A DNA stretch of 26,881 nt. Source: Fonticula alba. Taxonomy: Eukaryota > Opisthokonta > Rotosphaerida > Fonticulaceae. The notes under the pieces are model-generated. The model made no database searches and was not told the DNA's origin. It saw only the letters and a list, made by a program, of their open reading frames with translations. This document shows, in pieces, positions 1 through 10,420 of the stretch. The stretch is from assembly GCF_000388065.1 (NCBI RefSeq), contig NW_009242971.1:2661141-2688021 (forward strand), in the 5' to 3' direction. The position numbers were made by a program, and so were the translations under genes. Every line of letters starts with the position of its first letter. The first letter of the stretch is position 1.

Positions 1-1084
1 GGGGGGGGCACATTCAGTTGAAAGAGCCATGGAGAGCTCGGCTAATATCTGCCGCGTCGCCCTTCTTGTTTGCCGAGGCAGGCTTGGTGGGCCCGCCCCC
101 GGGTGCTGCTGCCGCTGCTAACCTGGCCCACTCCTCTCGTTATGCCCCGAGCTCCTCCCTCTCAAGCACACATAGATACACACATATACATGCATACATA
201 CTGTCATCGAAGACAGCAGAGACAGAGACACAGAGAGAAAGAGAAGGTGGAAAAAGACCGAAGTGAAACACAGGCACACATGGCTCACCCTCTTCCCGAT
301 GCTTGCGGCTTGGTGTATATTCTTCAATGAGGGGGGGGAGGAGGGACGTGTCGCGGGGCCGGCCGCCACGCCAGCTCGGCGCGCACTGAGGAAATCAAAC
401 AAGTGAAGAAGCTCACGCGAAGAGGCAGAGGAAGGGAGGAGTATATCAGGGAAGAGAGGGAGACGGCAGGAGCCTACTTTACAGGGAGCTGCTCTCTGGG
501 AGGGGGAGGATCTATGAGCCGGTCACGGAACACAGAGAGTGCAGCAACAACAGGGGGGGAGGGGCCACACTACTGGCATGCGCACTGTGCGCCAATCCCA
601 CGGACGCACTGCTTCTCGCCCGGGCCCCAGTTTACACCCCTCGCCCACCATGGGGGACCCCCAAGGTGGAGAGAAGGGCAAGGTACTGGGTATGTGGGGA
701 AAAAAGGAGGCGCAAGTGTGCAGGACACGACGGGCGGGGCGCAGGCCGAATAAGGATGTGAAGTGCGTGCATGGGCGCGCAAGGGAAGGGGGGGGGGAGG
801 GGAAAGAGATCTGAGGGCCACCACAGGTGCACACACAGTTCCGTCCCTTCTGGAGGAAGGAGAGAGAGGGCGGGCGTACACGCATGCATGCATGCGCGAA
901 ACATGTGCACCAGAGGGAGGTAACACAGGGGGGAGGGAAGGGAGGAGAGAGAGGGAGAGAGAGAGAGACGAAGAGGAAAAGCACAAGGGGAATGTCACAG
1001 GAAGAAAGAGAGAGGGAGAGAAGGGGAGGAGGAAGGGGGCAGGGAGAAGCATCTTCCTCGCTGTCCGCCAAATGTCACTTTTCC
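1..1084. other. Non-coding flank downstream of the KCS gene
   Basis: No convincing gene was found here. The plus strand is strongly purine-rich, with G runs and GA-type repeats (for example 950-970 and 1001-1040). CA/TA-rich simple sequence lies around 170-205, and alternating GCATGCAT-type sequence around 880-900. Short open frames exist on both strands, but their translations are Arg/Gly/Glu-rich or Pro/Ser/Leu-rich and simply mirror the repeats. On the minus strand this is the region immediately 3' of the ketoacyl-CoA synthase stop codon, so part of it is probably 3' UTR. I saw no clear AATAAA-type signal close to the stop. Confidence 0.6.
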
Positions 1085-3071
1085 TTAGTTGACGGCCTTG
1101 CCGGCCGGCTTCTTGCGGGAGTCGATCTTGGCCAGGTGCTTGTGAACACGGGCCAGAGCCTCGAGGGCATCATCGGCCAGGCCATCGCCGCCGGTCAGGG
1201 CCCAGAAGCCGTCGCGGGAGCGGTCGTGGATCGGGCGCAGGGCCTTCCAGATGGCACTGTTGCACTTCATGCCGGAGCCGAAGGCAATCTGCCAGATGCG
1301 ATCGCCCTTCTTGATGCGGGCGGAATACTCGATGAAGGAGAGCTCATACCAGATGGACGAGGAGGAGGTGTTACCCACGCGATTGAGGGTGGCGCGAGAG
1401 GGCAGCACATCATCCGGGGTGAGCTGGAGGTTCTGCTCGAGGCCATCGATGACAGCGCGGCCGCCGGCGTGGATGCAGAAGTGCTGGACGGCCTTGCGGA
1501 AGTCCGGCGTGTAGCGGGGAATGTTCTTGAAGCCCAGGTACTTGGTCTGCAGCGGGCATCGCGTGCGCGTGTGTGCAGGGTTGCAGGGGCGGGGGGGGGG
1601 AGCAGGAGGGAGGGAAGAATGTGAGACTAATGCCCACGCCTGGCGCAATCGGTGCCCGGAGGAGGAACACCCCAGACACAACCCGAGAGGCAAGGGGCGA
1701 CGACCACCGAGAGAGAGAGAGAGAGAGCGAGAGAGAGCAAGGCGAGGAAACATACCTGAACCAGGTTGATGAAGAACTTCAGCTGCTCGGAGATCGGCAG
1801 AATCAGCGGACCCAGAGTGGTCAGGTTGGAGCGCAGGGTCTTGGACACGACGTTGATCAGGTCCTTGCTGAGGCGGACACCGATCAGGTTGTCCGGGTCC
1901 TCAATCTGGTAAACAGCCTCGAGAGACTCATCGCTGGCACCATGGTGCACACGCACGGTGTGCAGCAGCTCATACTTGGCGCGGCTGGCATACTGGGGCT
2001 TGTTGGTGAGCAGCACCGCGGCGCAGCCCATGCGGAAGAGGCAGTTCGACAGCAGGAGGTTGCGCTGGTTACCGTGGTACCAGTTCTGGGTGATGTTCTC
2101 GGTGGAGATGACCAGGCAGTTGGAAGCGCCATGCACCTGGAGCAGGTCCTTGGCGAGATCCAGGGAAATGACACCGGCCGAGCAGCCCATGCCCGAGAGG
2201 TTGTAGTTGCGGATGTTGTCACGCATCTTGTAGCGGTTGATGATCATGGCCGACAGGGAGGGGGTCGGGTTGAAGAGCGAGCAGTTGACCACAATCAGGT
2301 CGATCTTGGACGGATCGACACCGGTCTTCTGGAAGAGCTCATCGCAGCACTTGCCAGCCACATAGAGGAACTCATCGCGAGCCGACTGCATGGACAGGTC
2401 CATCGGCGAGATGACAATACCAGGGGGGAAGTAAGTGTGGTCGCCGAGGCCGGACCGGCGGAGGATCTTCTCCTGGAAGTCCAGGGCCTGGTCGGTGAAG
2501 AAGCCGGAGTCGCGAGAGCGCTGCATGAAGAAGTCACGATCGATCATGTACTCCAGGTCCGGGTCGAGAACAACGAAGTCCAGCAGATAGACCGAGGTCT
2601 GCTTGAGGAAGCGGCGCGCGCCCCAGGCAAGGAAGACGGACATGGCGATGATCACGATCCACAGGTCGGTCTCCAGGCCGTGCAGGACGGCATAGAGTTG
2701 CTGCGGGAAGGAGGGGAGGGGGAGGGGGGGGGAGGAAAGGGGGGAGAAGGGGTGAGCGGTCGAATGTCGCAGAAGGGGACAGGGAGTAAAAGGTGGAGCA
2801 GCAACAGAGCGAGAGAGAGAGAGAGAGGAAGAGAGAGAGTGCATACCTCATAGCGCTGGCTGAGGTTGCTGGCCAGCTCATTGGCCGAGATGAGCATCAT
2901 GGAGGACTTGGCGTAGATGAAGGCGATAGCGGCGAAGAAGATGCCGAGAGAGAGCCAGTTGATGACACCGAACCAGCTGCGATAGCCAGTTCCAACTTCC
3001 TGGAGGTTGACGGGGATCTTGTCGAGGTTACCGTACTTGCGCAGGTCCTGGGGCTTGTAGTCATCGATGAG
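1085..3071 (-). CDS. 3-ketoacyl-CoA synthase, plant FAE1/KCS type (main body, three exons)
   Basis: This is the condensing enzyme of very-long-chain fatty acid elongation: it joins acyl-CoA and malonyl-CoA at the ER membrane. Coding exons on the minus strand are 3071-2847, 2700-1756 and 1546-1085, with stop TAA. All junctions are phase 0: donors GAG|GTATGC and CAG|GTATGT, acceptors CCGCAG|C and CTGCAG|A. The exons encode 75, 315 and 153 residues, 543 in total, against about 500 for plant KCS. Two membrane segments come first ([11 protein letters not shown]..., then [13 protein letters not shown]...). After these come [14 protein letters not shown], the nucleophile motif [45 protein letters not shown] and [12 protein letters not shown]. 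The Cys, His and Asn of the catalytic triad are all present. The first exon opens at an acceptor (ATATAG|CTC) with no Met, so the start lies in an upstream exon, perhaps 6433-6104. Nothing suggests decay. Confidence 0.93.
1547..1755 (-). other. KCS intron (209 nt) with CT repeat next to the donor
   Basis: The intron is bounded by CAG|GTATGT and CTGCAG|ACC. Seen on the plus strand, a GA microsatellite at about 1709-1738 becomes a CT tract starting about 17 nt inside the donor. A second run, of G on plus (C in the transcript), lies near 1590-1600, close to the acceptor. Confidence 0.85.
2701..2846 (-). other. KCS intron (146 nt) with CT repeat next to the donor
   Basis: The intron is bounded by GAG|GTATGC and CCGCAG|CAA. 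Immediately after the donor the transcript reads ACTCTCTCTC and continues as a CT-rich tract over roughly 2805-2840 in plus coordinates. The acceptor half is C-rich. It has the same design as the downstream intron of this gene. Confidence 0.85.
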
Positions 3072-3811
3072 CTATATCGCGCCAACAGAGGGGGGGGAGA
3101 GGGCAAGGAGAAGGGCAGAGTCATCAGAAGGGAGGAAGGGTTAGCAACAAGGGCAAGACAGGCAGGACGGGGGGGTGGGGGGGGGTAGGTAGAGGGGGGG
3201 GTAAGGTAAGGGAGGGGAGGAATACATTCTGGACAAACCAGAGGCGATTCAGGCGAGGGGGGGGTGAAGGAAAGCCTGCCGGCCCGGCAGGGGGCTGCAA
3301 CACGGGGCCACAAAAGAGGGCACCCGGTGGGAAACAATACTGGTGACGAGACACGGGGAGAGGCCCCCGCCGAGAGTGGAAAGCCGACATAAGGATTCGA
3401 GGACAGCCCCCCCCCCCCCACTCCCCCATCAGGGATAAAAAGGGACGACGCGACAGGGCCGGCGACCACAGTGGCCAAGGTAGCCTGGCTGGGGGATTTT
3501 CCATCCATGTGTCATATCTGTGCCGATGCCCGCGCGGGTACACGACCCTGCCCGTTTCACACGCCTTGGATTCGCCCCCCGCCCCCCCCTCCCCCCCCAT
3601 CTACTGGCCAATTGATTGTGGCCAACAAATGGCAGGCGGATGGGAGGGGGGGGGGGGGGGGCGCAGCCCGTCCCACCCCTTGCGGATATCCACAAATGAT
3701 GGATGTTGGCCGGTCCGGTGTCACGTGCTCGATCGAGGACGAGGTTGTGTCCTGGATGTGACACTTTGCGCCCCAGCTGCGCGCGGGAGAGGGGGGTGCC
3801 CTGCGCTCGCG

Positions 3812-3836
3812 CACACACACACACACACGCACACAC
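3812..3836. repeat. CA microsatellite
   Basis: Alternating CA with one GC interruption near 3829. It lies in the non-coding stretch upstream of the KCS body. Confidence 0.9.
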
Positions 3837-4009
3837 GGATCGGGGTCCCAGGATGGGGAGCGGGAGCGCGCCAAAACGCACACCACCCTGCTCCCTCCCC
3901 TGCCCCTGCCCCGCTCCTATTAAAGGCCGCATGCCCTTTGTTCCGACCCACGCACACCAGAGAGCAGGGCCCCGCATGCATCGTTAAGTGAAAGACGCAT
4001 CGGCCTTTG

Positions 4010-4032
4010 CCCCCCCCCCCCCCCCCCCCCCC
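4010..4032. repeat. C23 homopolymer
   Basis: Twenty-three consecutive C on plus. Exact length in runs like this is prone to sequencing or assembly error. Confidence 0.85.
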
Positions 4033-4473
4033 TCGCTCACTCTGCTCCTCGCGATACAAGGACACGTACAGGGAGAGAGAGGGGGGGCCAGGGGAGACCC
4101 CCAGACCGGGGCAGTGCCCAATGTCAACCTCGCGCAAGCGGGGCGGGGCAGACACAGGGGAGAGGGGGGGGGGCACACAAAAGTGCTTAGCCATGCTCTG
4201 GAGGCATCTCGAATAGCCGAGGAGAGAGTGGCGGGTAAAACCGGAAGAAGGCTGCATGTGAGAGCAATTACCCCTCCTCATGCTTTCTGCTGACATATCG
4301 CCGCGAAGCGAAACGAGCTGTAAAGGAAGAGGAGAGAGGCAGGGGAGGGGAGCCCTGTCCCTTGTGGACCCTGTCGGGTGTGTGGAAAAGAAGAGACCGG
4401 CACACGTCTTGGACCAGAGAATGCTCCCTCCAGGAATGCATGCCGCCACCTCCCCGTGTGGCCGGCCAGGCCA

Positions 4474-4497
4474 GGGGGGGGGGGGGGGGGGGGGGGG
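4474..4497. repeat. G24 homopolymer
   Basis: Twenty-four consecutive G on plus, following a GGCCGGCCAGGCCA segment. It could form a G-quadruplex on the plus strand. Confidence 0.85.
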
Positions 4498-5778
4498 CAG
4501 CGGACCGGATGTCATCGGACTCGGGCCACCCCCCGTCCCGGCCAGGGGGGAGGGGGGGTGGGGTGGCAAAGCATGCACGGCCAACACAGAGCGTCGGGGC
4601 CCGCTCCTCCACTCTTGCCCTGCTTCTCCCCGCCCCCGGGGGCCCTGGCGCAGACACACAGGCACACATCGGCCAATCCCCCCCGCCGACCCACCTCTCA
4701 CCAAAAATAGATGGATGTGGAGAGAGGGGGCCAGGCAAGGTTGTGCCAGGGAAGGGGGGGGGGGGGAGGGGGCCAAGTGCCCTGACTTGGACTATTATCC
4801 CGCGCTGGCACATCCCCCCCCCCCCCGCTCATGGGGACATCCCGTGGGTGGACGGGTGGGCAAGGGGCCCGGGGAACGAGGATAGCCCCCTTTGCCCGGG
4901 AGAAGAGGGAGGAGCCTGGCGAAGGGCACGCAAGCCCCCCCCGCGCCCTTCCCTCGACAGGGAGGCCTCCCCGATGGAGATCCTGTTGCGAAGCGAGTGC
5001 CTGCCACCCAGCCACATTCCGCCACAACACGACCGCTCTTCTGAGTAGCGCGCAGTTACGCAGAGTGGGGGAGCGGGGGACAACGGAGGGAGATTCACAC
5101 AGAGAGAGAGAGGGGGGGGACGGATTGGCACCAACGGGTCCACATAGAGGAAAGACGGATGCGAGTCTGTATCCCCCCTCGCGCCCCCCTCGCGCGAGGG
5201 GGAACGACGGGGAGGGGGAGACACACCCGAGCCCGGCCTTCGACACAGAGACATGTCAAGGGTGCGTTGGCAAGTGCCGGACATTACACTTATGAAATAG
5301 CATTCCACATGGAGTGGGTGGATTTTCACCCGAATCAACCGAAGGTCCCGTGCAGGTGCATGGTGGCGGCGGGAAGCAAAGGCCCACACCACCACGGGCC
5401 CAACGCCCTCCTCCTCCCCCTCACGGCCGCGGGCTCCCCCCCCCCACACTCGCGCTCGCTGGCCTCCACCTTGTCGTCTCTCTCCGGATGGATCGAAATA
5501 CGGGTGGCCACATCATGCCGGCCCGCATCATGCGCACATACACACCAGATGAGGAGCCAGCAACGGAGGAGGAGGGAGGCAGGGGCCATTCGCCGAGGGG
5601 GGGGGGCTGCTGAGGGAAAGGACACACACCCAAACCCACACCCATACAAGTCGGAACGCCCCTGCTATCGCGAGGCGGCGGCCCCCCTCGAGGCCCCCCC
5701 TCGTTGCCCTGCGCCGCCTTGTGCACTTTGGGCACATGGAAAAGACGGTGAGATGCCCAGGGCACCACCGGGGGGCAG

Positions 5779-5796
5779 GCGCGCGCGCGCGCGCGC
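5779..5796. repeat. GC alternating tract
   Basis: Nine GC dinucleotides in a row, a potential Z-DNA-forming sequence. A similar tract occurs at 7293-7309. Confidence 0.9.
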
Positions 5797-6103
5797 ACGA
5801 AGCGCGACAGAGAGAGGGGGAAGGAGGCCGCCCTGCCACCCATATGCCTCTAATTGCCCCCAAAGATGATACCTGCGCGACCCCCCTCCCCCCTTGGCCG
5901 GTAGTGGAGAGGGGGCGACACATAGGCGAGCAGACAAATGCACATACACACACTCACAGGGAAACACACAAAGCCCCAGAGGGACATGGCACTGGATGAA
6001 AGCAACGGAGAAAGACCCGAACGGGAGACGGGCGTGCGCGCGCCAGGGGGGGTGGGGGAAGAGGCGGAAGGAGGCAGAGGGAGAAGTTCACAGAAGGACG
6101 GAC

Positions 6104-6433
6104 CTTGCGCTTGGGGCGGGCCTCACCGGAGCCGTCATCCTTGGGGCAGACGATGTGCGGGCGCTTGACGCGCGAGACGTTGCAGCGCATGCGGGCGGAG
6201 TTGTGGTGAGCAAAGGTGGCTGCGGCGTCGATCTGCTCCTTGGTGAGGCCGGCATTGCGAGCGGCATTCTCAACCACGCGGAAGGCAATCTCCGGGGTCA
6301 GCTGCGAGGAGTCCTCGAAGGAGATGACCGAGTCGAAGAAGGCCTGCGGCGAGAAGGACCCGTCCGGCATGAAGTAGATGCGGGCCGAGCTGGTGGCCGC
6401 CACGGAGCTCTGAGCGGGGGGGGTGTCTGTCAT
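6104..6433 (-). CDS. Orphan coding exon of 110 codons, possible KCS first exon
   Basis: The open stretch starts at ATG 6433 (AGCATGA, with A at -3) and reads MTDTPPAQSSVAATSS, then YFMPDGSFSPQAFFDSV, LTPEIAFRVVENAARN, AGLTKEQIDAAATFAHHNS and a basic end near PKRK. Its composition is balanced and protein-like, unlike the proline/arginine noise around it. After residue 110 the frame degenerates into pyrimidine-rich sequence. A donor AAG|GTCCGT falls exactly at that point in phase 0, and the next minus-strand acceptor that needs phase 0 is the KCS exon at 3071. Joining them gives a 653-residue KCS with a soluble N-terminal extension. I recognise no domain in the 110 residues. A stronger-looking donor, CCG|GTGAGG, lies about 20 nt upstream but is out of phase. 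The exon may instead belong to a separate small gene, or one with an unseen 3' exon. In-frame Met codons upstream (6502 and after) are less plausible. Confidence 0.6.
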
Positions 6434-7066
6434 GCTTACAACAGCAATAGGGGGGGGGGGGGTGATGCGATCTGACATCGCAAGAAAGACCACCGACAGC
6501 AAAGTATGGGGGATGAAGGTGAGTAGGGGGGTTCACGGGGCAAGGAGCGGTAAGGGGGAGGTGAGGAGGGGAGGCGTATGCAGCGGCTTTGGCGAGGAGC
6601 TAGGCGTCGACGCAGAGAGGAGATCTCTCGGCGTCGGGCGCAGGAGAGTGGCAGGCAGGCAGGCAGAGAGTGGAGTGGAGGGGGGGGGGTAGCAGGTACG
6701 TTGTTGGGGGGGACTGCATCTGGGGGGCTTCTCTGTGGGGGGAAGCCGCGCGCGGGGGACCGTCTTTTGTATGGCCGTGGAACGTGGCGGGATGATCACC
6801 ACTCGAGGCCCCCCCCCCCCTCCTCCCCCCGCGCGCCGGCCTCCCCGGCACAGACGCAGGTCAGGTCGGGGGGATTCCTGCGCCGCCCCCGAGAGGGCCC
6901 AGGTGCGGTCAAGAGCATACGTGACCTCGGTGGGGGGCACGGCAAGCGGGTGGACTGGCTGGTCGTGAGGGTGGGCCCGGGCGGGGGAGGGGCGGGAAAA
7001 AACGGGCCGCCGTTGGAGTTCCTGAGTGGGGATCTGTATTTTAGCCGGCGGTGGGCGGCGTGCATT

Positions 7067-7081
7067 CACACACACACACAC
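7067..7081. repeat. CA microsatellite
   Basis: Short CA repeat followed by CGCGCG. Confidence 0.8.
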
Positions 7082-7208
7082 GCGCGTACACCACCAGCCA
7101 AGAACACACCGGGTCGTGCCCTGGGGGGGGGGGGTGGAACTCAACCCCATGGGCGGCTGCTGCCCGGACCCCGAGTGAGCCCCATGCCAGCAGGGGATGT
7201 AGCACGAA

Positions 7209-7228
7209 CCCCCCGGGGGGGGGGGGGC
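7209..7228. repeat. Foldback C6-G14 tract
   Basis: Six C run directly into fourteen G, so the two runs can pair with each other. It is the first of three such C-then-G junctions within about 640 nt. Confidence 0.85.
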
Positions 7229-7292
7229 CGGCGAAGGCGAGCCGGGCGAGTCTATCCGTGCGTATGTGCATGTGTACACAAGCGCGCGTGCT

Positions 7293-7309
7293 CGCGCGCG
7301 CGCGCGCGC
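7293..7309. repeat. CG alternating tract
   Basis: Alternating CG of about 17 nt in a purine/pyrimidine-alternating neighbourhood (7260-7310) that also holds TGTGTACACA-like sequence. It is a Z-DNA candidate. Confidence 0.85.
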
Positions 7310-7597
7310 CCCACAACCAGAGGTAGGGGGGCTGGAAGGGGGGGGCCGGCGAGCACACACACGCACGCATATTTTGCGCACACAGCAAGAACCTCACAAT
7401 GCGTCGCGTGAGAGGGTGGGGGAACACAGGAGTGTACTCCCGGCTCAAGCCCAGGCATCCAACTGATAACGGAAAGCACGGCTAACACTGGGCTCCCGTC
7501 GGCTCGGCAATGAGCCCCCCGCCCCTCGGCAGCCCGCACAAGGCTCGTCGAGGGCGTACGACGAAGAAGCCGCGCCTGCCGCCTGCCCCCTTTTGTG

Positions 7598-7618
7598 CCC
7601 CCCCCCCCCGGGGGGGGG
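7598..7618. repeat. Foldback C12-G9 tract
   Basis: Twelve C followed directly by nine G. Confidence 0.85.
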
Positions 7619-7821
7619 AGGGGAACAACACTTGGACAAAAAGGAAAGGGGCAAGGAAGCGTTCTCCGCACGAAGGTCACGCACGTTGCCCCGCCCCCTG
7701 CCCTGCGCCCCTGCGCGGCCACCCCGAAGCCGGCCGCTCGCTCTCCATGTGGGCGTGTCCCAACATCCCCGACCCGGCCTGGCCGGCTGGCCGTAGAATA
7801 TCCCCGGCATAGGACCAGCCA

Positions 7822-7850
7822 CCCCCCCGGGGGGGGGGGGGGGGGGGGGG
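7822..7850. repeat. Foldback C7-G22 tract
   Basis: Seven C followed directly by twenty-two G. It is the longest of the three C/G junctions. Confidence 0.85.
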
Positions 7851-9484
7851 CCAGCGCGATAATCCTCCGCTCGATCTCCAGCATCGGCAGGCCGCAGGGC
7901 ACTGCGGGCCATGGTCGCCTCATTCCCGACGGAGGAGCTGTAGGTGTAAGGGCGGGTGGGCTAGGGCTCGGGCGGTGAAACCGCGGCGGGCCCGGTGCCG
8001 GCAGCCAGGGCCACCCGGAGACACGGGTGGCGAGGCCCTTGGCCGTGTAGGATCCACATGTGAGGTGCATCGGCTCTCGACACAGGGCACGGCGACGACC
8101 TCCCGGGCCCCGCGGCGGGCCGAGCGAGAGGGCACCGACGGTGGGGCAGATATGCGCCTGGGCGTGGATGTCTCGCTTGCGGCTCCAGTGATAGCCGCCG
8201 TGCCGGATGTGTCCCCCCCCCCCTCCCCGCCCCCCCGGAGTGCGCACATGAGCCATGTCTGCGCCGGTGGAGGTCACCTCAGGGCGAGTGGATCGGTCTC
8301 CCGGGCACACGGCCGTCATATGAAAAAGCCCTGGACCGGTGGCTGTTGACCCGATCTTCACATGGTGCTCAGGCCAACAAGGCGGGGTGTGTGGTGGGGG
8401 AGGATCCGGCACCGCGGGCGCTCGCTCGCCAGCACACCGCGGTCCGCCTCGGTCTCCCCTTCGACGCATGATCGAGCAATAAAAAATGGCACATAAAATG
8501 CCCCCCCCCCCCCCCCGGCCACACACGCTCACCGTACTCCGCCGTCCCGGGCAAACTAATGACCCCCGGCCATGTCGGGTGAGTACAAGCCAAGAAGAAC
8601 ATACGCATGCCGGCCGACCGGCCAGGCCCCTCCAGACGGTCGGGGGGAGGGGGGGGGAGGAGGTTGCCGCCCACCTGGCCTGCGGGGCCAGGTGCGCTGC
8701 CTGCCCGCCTGCTCGGATGGCCAACTCCCCCGAGAGATGGAGGGACTTCCACGAGCCCTCATCCGGGAGCGAGGCGCACCGAGGACGGGACAGACCGGGC
8801 GATGGGCGGCGGGCCTCCTACCTGAATGGTGCCTGCTGTGTCCCGGCCGACGGGGAGGGGGGGGGATCCTGGCCCACTGGGCGCTGATAATCTCCGGGCT
8901 GTTGTCCGGACCGATGAAGCCGAACTTCCTCGTGCGGGCCCTCCTTGGGTGGGCGGGGGGGGAAGGGGGGCGAGGGACCACCCCATGCCCGCGAGAGGCC
9001 GGGGTTCCATCCTGGCGCGGTCTCGCACCCGGCGCTCAGCTGCACTTGCCCGAGGATGAATCCCGGGCGCGCGACAGGGAATGGGAGGCCATTGGTCCCC
9101 TGGCACACAGCACATGCTTTGGGCGCCCGGATGGGAGGAGCCGGCCAGCGCTCCAGGGAGATAGTCCCGCGCTCGCCGGGGCGGGCGAGGCGCCCCCCCC
9201 CGTTCGCAAGGGCGACCGTGTGTATCGGCGTGGTGGCGGCCGGCGGGTCGGAGGGCGGGAGGGCGCCCGTGACGTGAAGGCCTCCCCCCCGCCCCCCAGT
9301 CCCGACCGGGGCGGGGAATGGAGAGGCAGCGTGGGCGAGATAATCTCGGGCCGTGGCTCGACAGCGGCCCGTGCTCCATGTACCAACCCACAGACACCTA
9401 GGCATCCCAGCCAAAGAGGGCGAATCGGCGACCATGTGTGCGCCGGCCCGGCCGCGGGGGGCATGCTGGCGCCCGAGGCGGTCG

Positions 9485-9510
9485 CGGCGGCGGCGGCGGC
9501 GGCGGCGGCG
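9485..9510. repeat. CGG trinucleotide repeat
   Basis: About eight and two-thirds CGG units. The open frames across it give poly-Ala or poly-Arg and are not otherwise protein-like, so I treat it as non-coding repeat. Confidence 0.9.
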
Positions 9511-9697
9511 AAGGGTGGCAGGCAGGAGGGTGAGCTTGCCGGCCAAAAGGGCCCCTGCTCCCGAGGGCCGGGACCGTGCCACGTCGGCCCCCCGCGGCCG
9601 GGAGTGGGCGGCGCGCCGGAGCGGGGGGGGGGGGGAAGCTCACGAGCTGGAGTGACCGCCTCCGGGGCCGGTCCCCAGACCCCCTCCCCAAGATGTG

Positions 9698-9716
9698 GCC
9701 CCAAATAATTTGGGGC
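9698..9716. repeat. 19-bp inverted repeat with AT core
   Basis: GCCCCAAAT, one central A, then ATTTGGGGC: perfect 9-bp arms. It stands out as AT-rich in very GC-rich surroundings. It resembles an extended CArG-like word but has nine rather than six A/T between CC and GG, so a MADS-factor site is only a possibility. Confidence 0.7.
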
Positions 9717-9791
9717 TCCGCTATTTTCACGGCACCGCATTCGCCGGCCCCCCCCCCCACATCAGGCCCCCCGCCCAGCCCCCCTCCAATG

Positions 9792-9813
9792 GCGTGCGTG
9801 CGTGCGTGCGTGC
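9792..9813. repeat. GCGT tetranucleotide repeat
   Basis: About five GCGT units followed by GCGCGTGCATGC. Confidence 0.85.
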
Positions 9814-10403
9814 GCGTGCATGCGGCCCGGGAGCACGGGCCCAGCCATGCTTCTCGGCACGGCCTGGCTGGGGCGACTGCCCCTGCCGCCGGCCCGGATG
9901 CGGCACCAGCATGTCGGCAGGCCCGGCATGTCGCCCGGTGGCGAGGGACAGGGCCGTGGAGAAGGAGCCTGACGCCTGGTCCTGGGGCAAGGGAGCAGCA
10001 CGTCCGCCCCCCCCCCCCCCTGTATTCTCGCTCGCCAGCTTGTGAATGTGGACGATGAGCCTTCGGTCCAGAGGACGAGGAGGCGGGGACACATCGAACG
10101 TCAGCCAAAAAAATGGGGCGCCCTGATGGCTGCCCTGGGCGTGCGGGGGGATGTGTTTGGACTGTTGAGTTGCATGTGTCCCTCTCGGCTCGTGTCCCCT
10201 CGCCCCCCCAGGCCCGGGCGAGAGGGGGGCACGTTGGCCAGTTGCCTGGTGCCCGGGCCCCTCGCCTGCCCATCCCCCACAAGGCCTCCGCCGTCGGTGC
10301 TGCCCGGGGGAGAGGCGCGGGGGGGGGGGGGGGCCGGGGCGGGGGCGGGGGCGCCCCTGTCCTAACACGGCCGGCCCTCCGCGCAGGCGAGTGACGGGGA
10401 ATA

Positions 10404-10420
10404 TTTTCCGGGACGGAAAA
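10404..10420. repeat. 17-bp inverted repeat TTTTCCG-GGA-CGGAAAA
   Basis: Perfect 7-bp arms around a 3-bp spacer, in an AT-richer pocket of the GC-rich block. It could be a dimeric protein-binding site or a small hairpin. No gene is close enough to assign a role. Confidence 0.7.

Larger units (their letters stand above)
3072..6103. other. 3-kb non-coding stretch, possible first intron of the KCS gene
   Basis: No frame here looks like protein on either strand. Translations are Pro/Arg/Gly/Ala-rich and broken by G or C runs. Homopolymers include about 18 G ending at 3661, 23 C at 4010-4032 and 24 G at 4474-4497. A CA repeat sits at 3812-3836 and alternating GC at 5779-5796. If the orphan exon at 6433-6104 belongs to the KCS transcript, this whole block is one intron, from donor AAG|GTCCGT to acceptor ATATAG|CTC. 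That is about ten times longer than the other introns here. Otherwise it is intergenic. Confidence 0.5.

Noticed and set aside
1573-2853. 426-codon plus-strand open frame over the KCS gene
   Set aside because: It is antisense to the KCS exons and runs through both introns of that gene. The minus strand carries the catalytic motifs and matching splice sites.
3721-4776. 351-codon minus-strand open frame between the orphan exon and the KCS body
   Set aside because: It is rich in Pro, Gly, Ser and Cys from G/C runs and the CA repeat, so it is low-complexity. It has no junction that would add it to the KCS gene in phase.
7252-8724. 490-codon minus-strand open frame
   Set aside because: It is composed of Gly/Pro/Arg-rich sequence crossing G22 and C/G foldback tracts, and it overlaps several equally long frames. 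It shows no domain-like segment.
8572-9708. 378-codon plus-strand open frame containing a poly-Ala run
   Set aside because: The poly-Ala is the CGG repeat at 9485-9510. The rest is compositionally random, with no splice or start context to support it.
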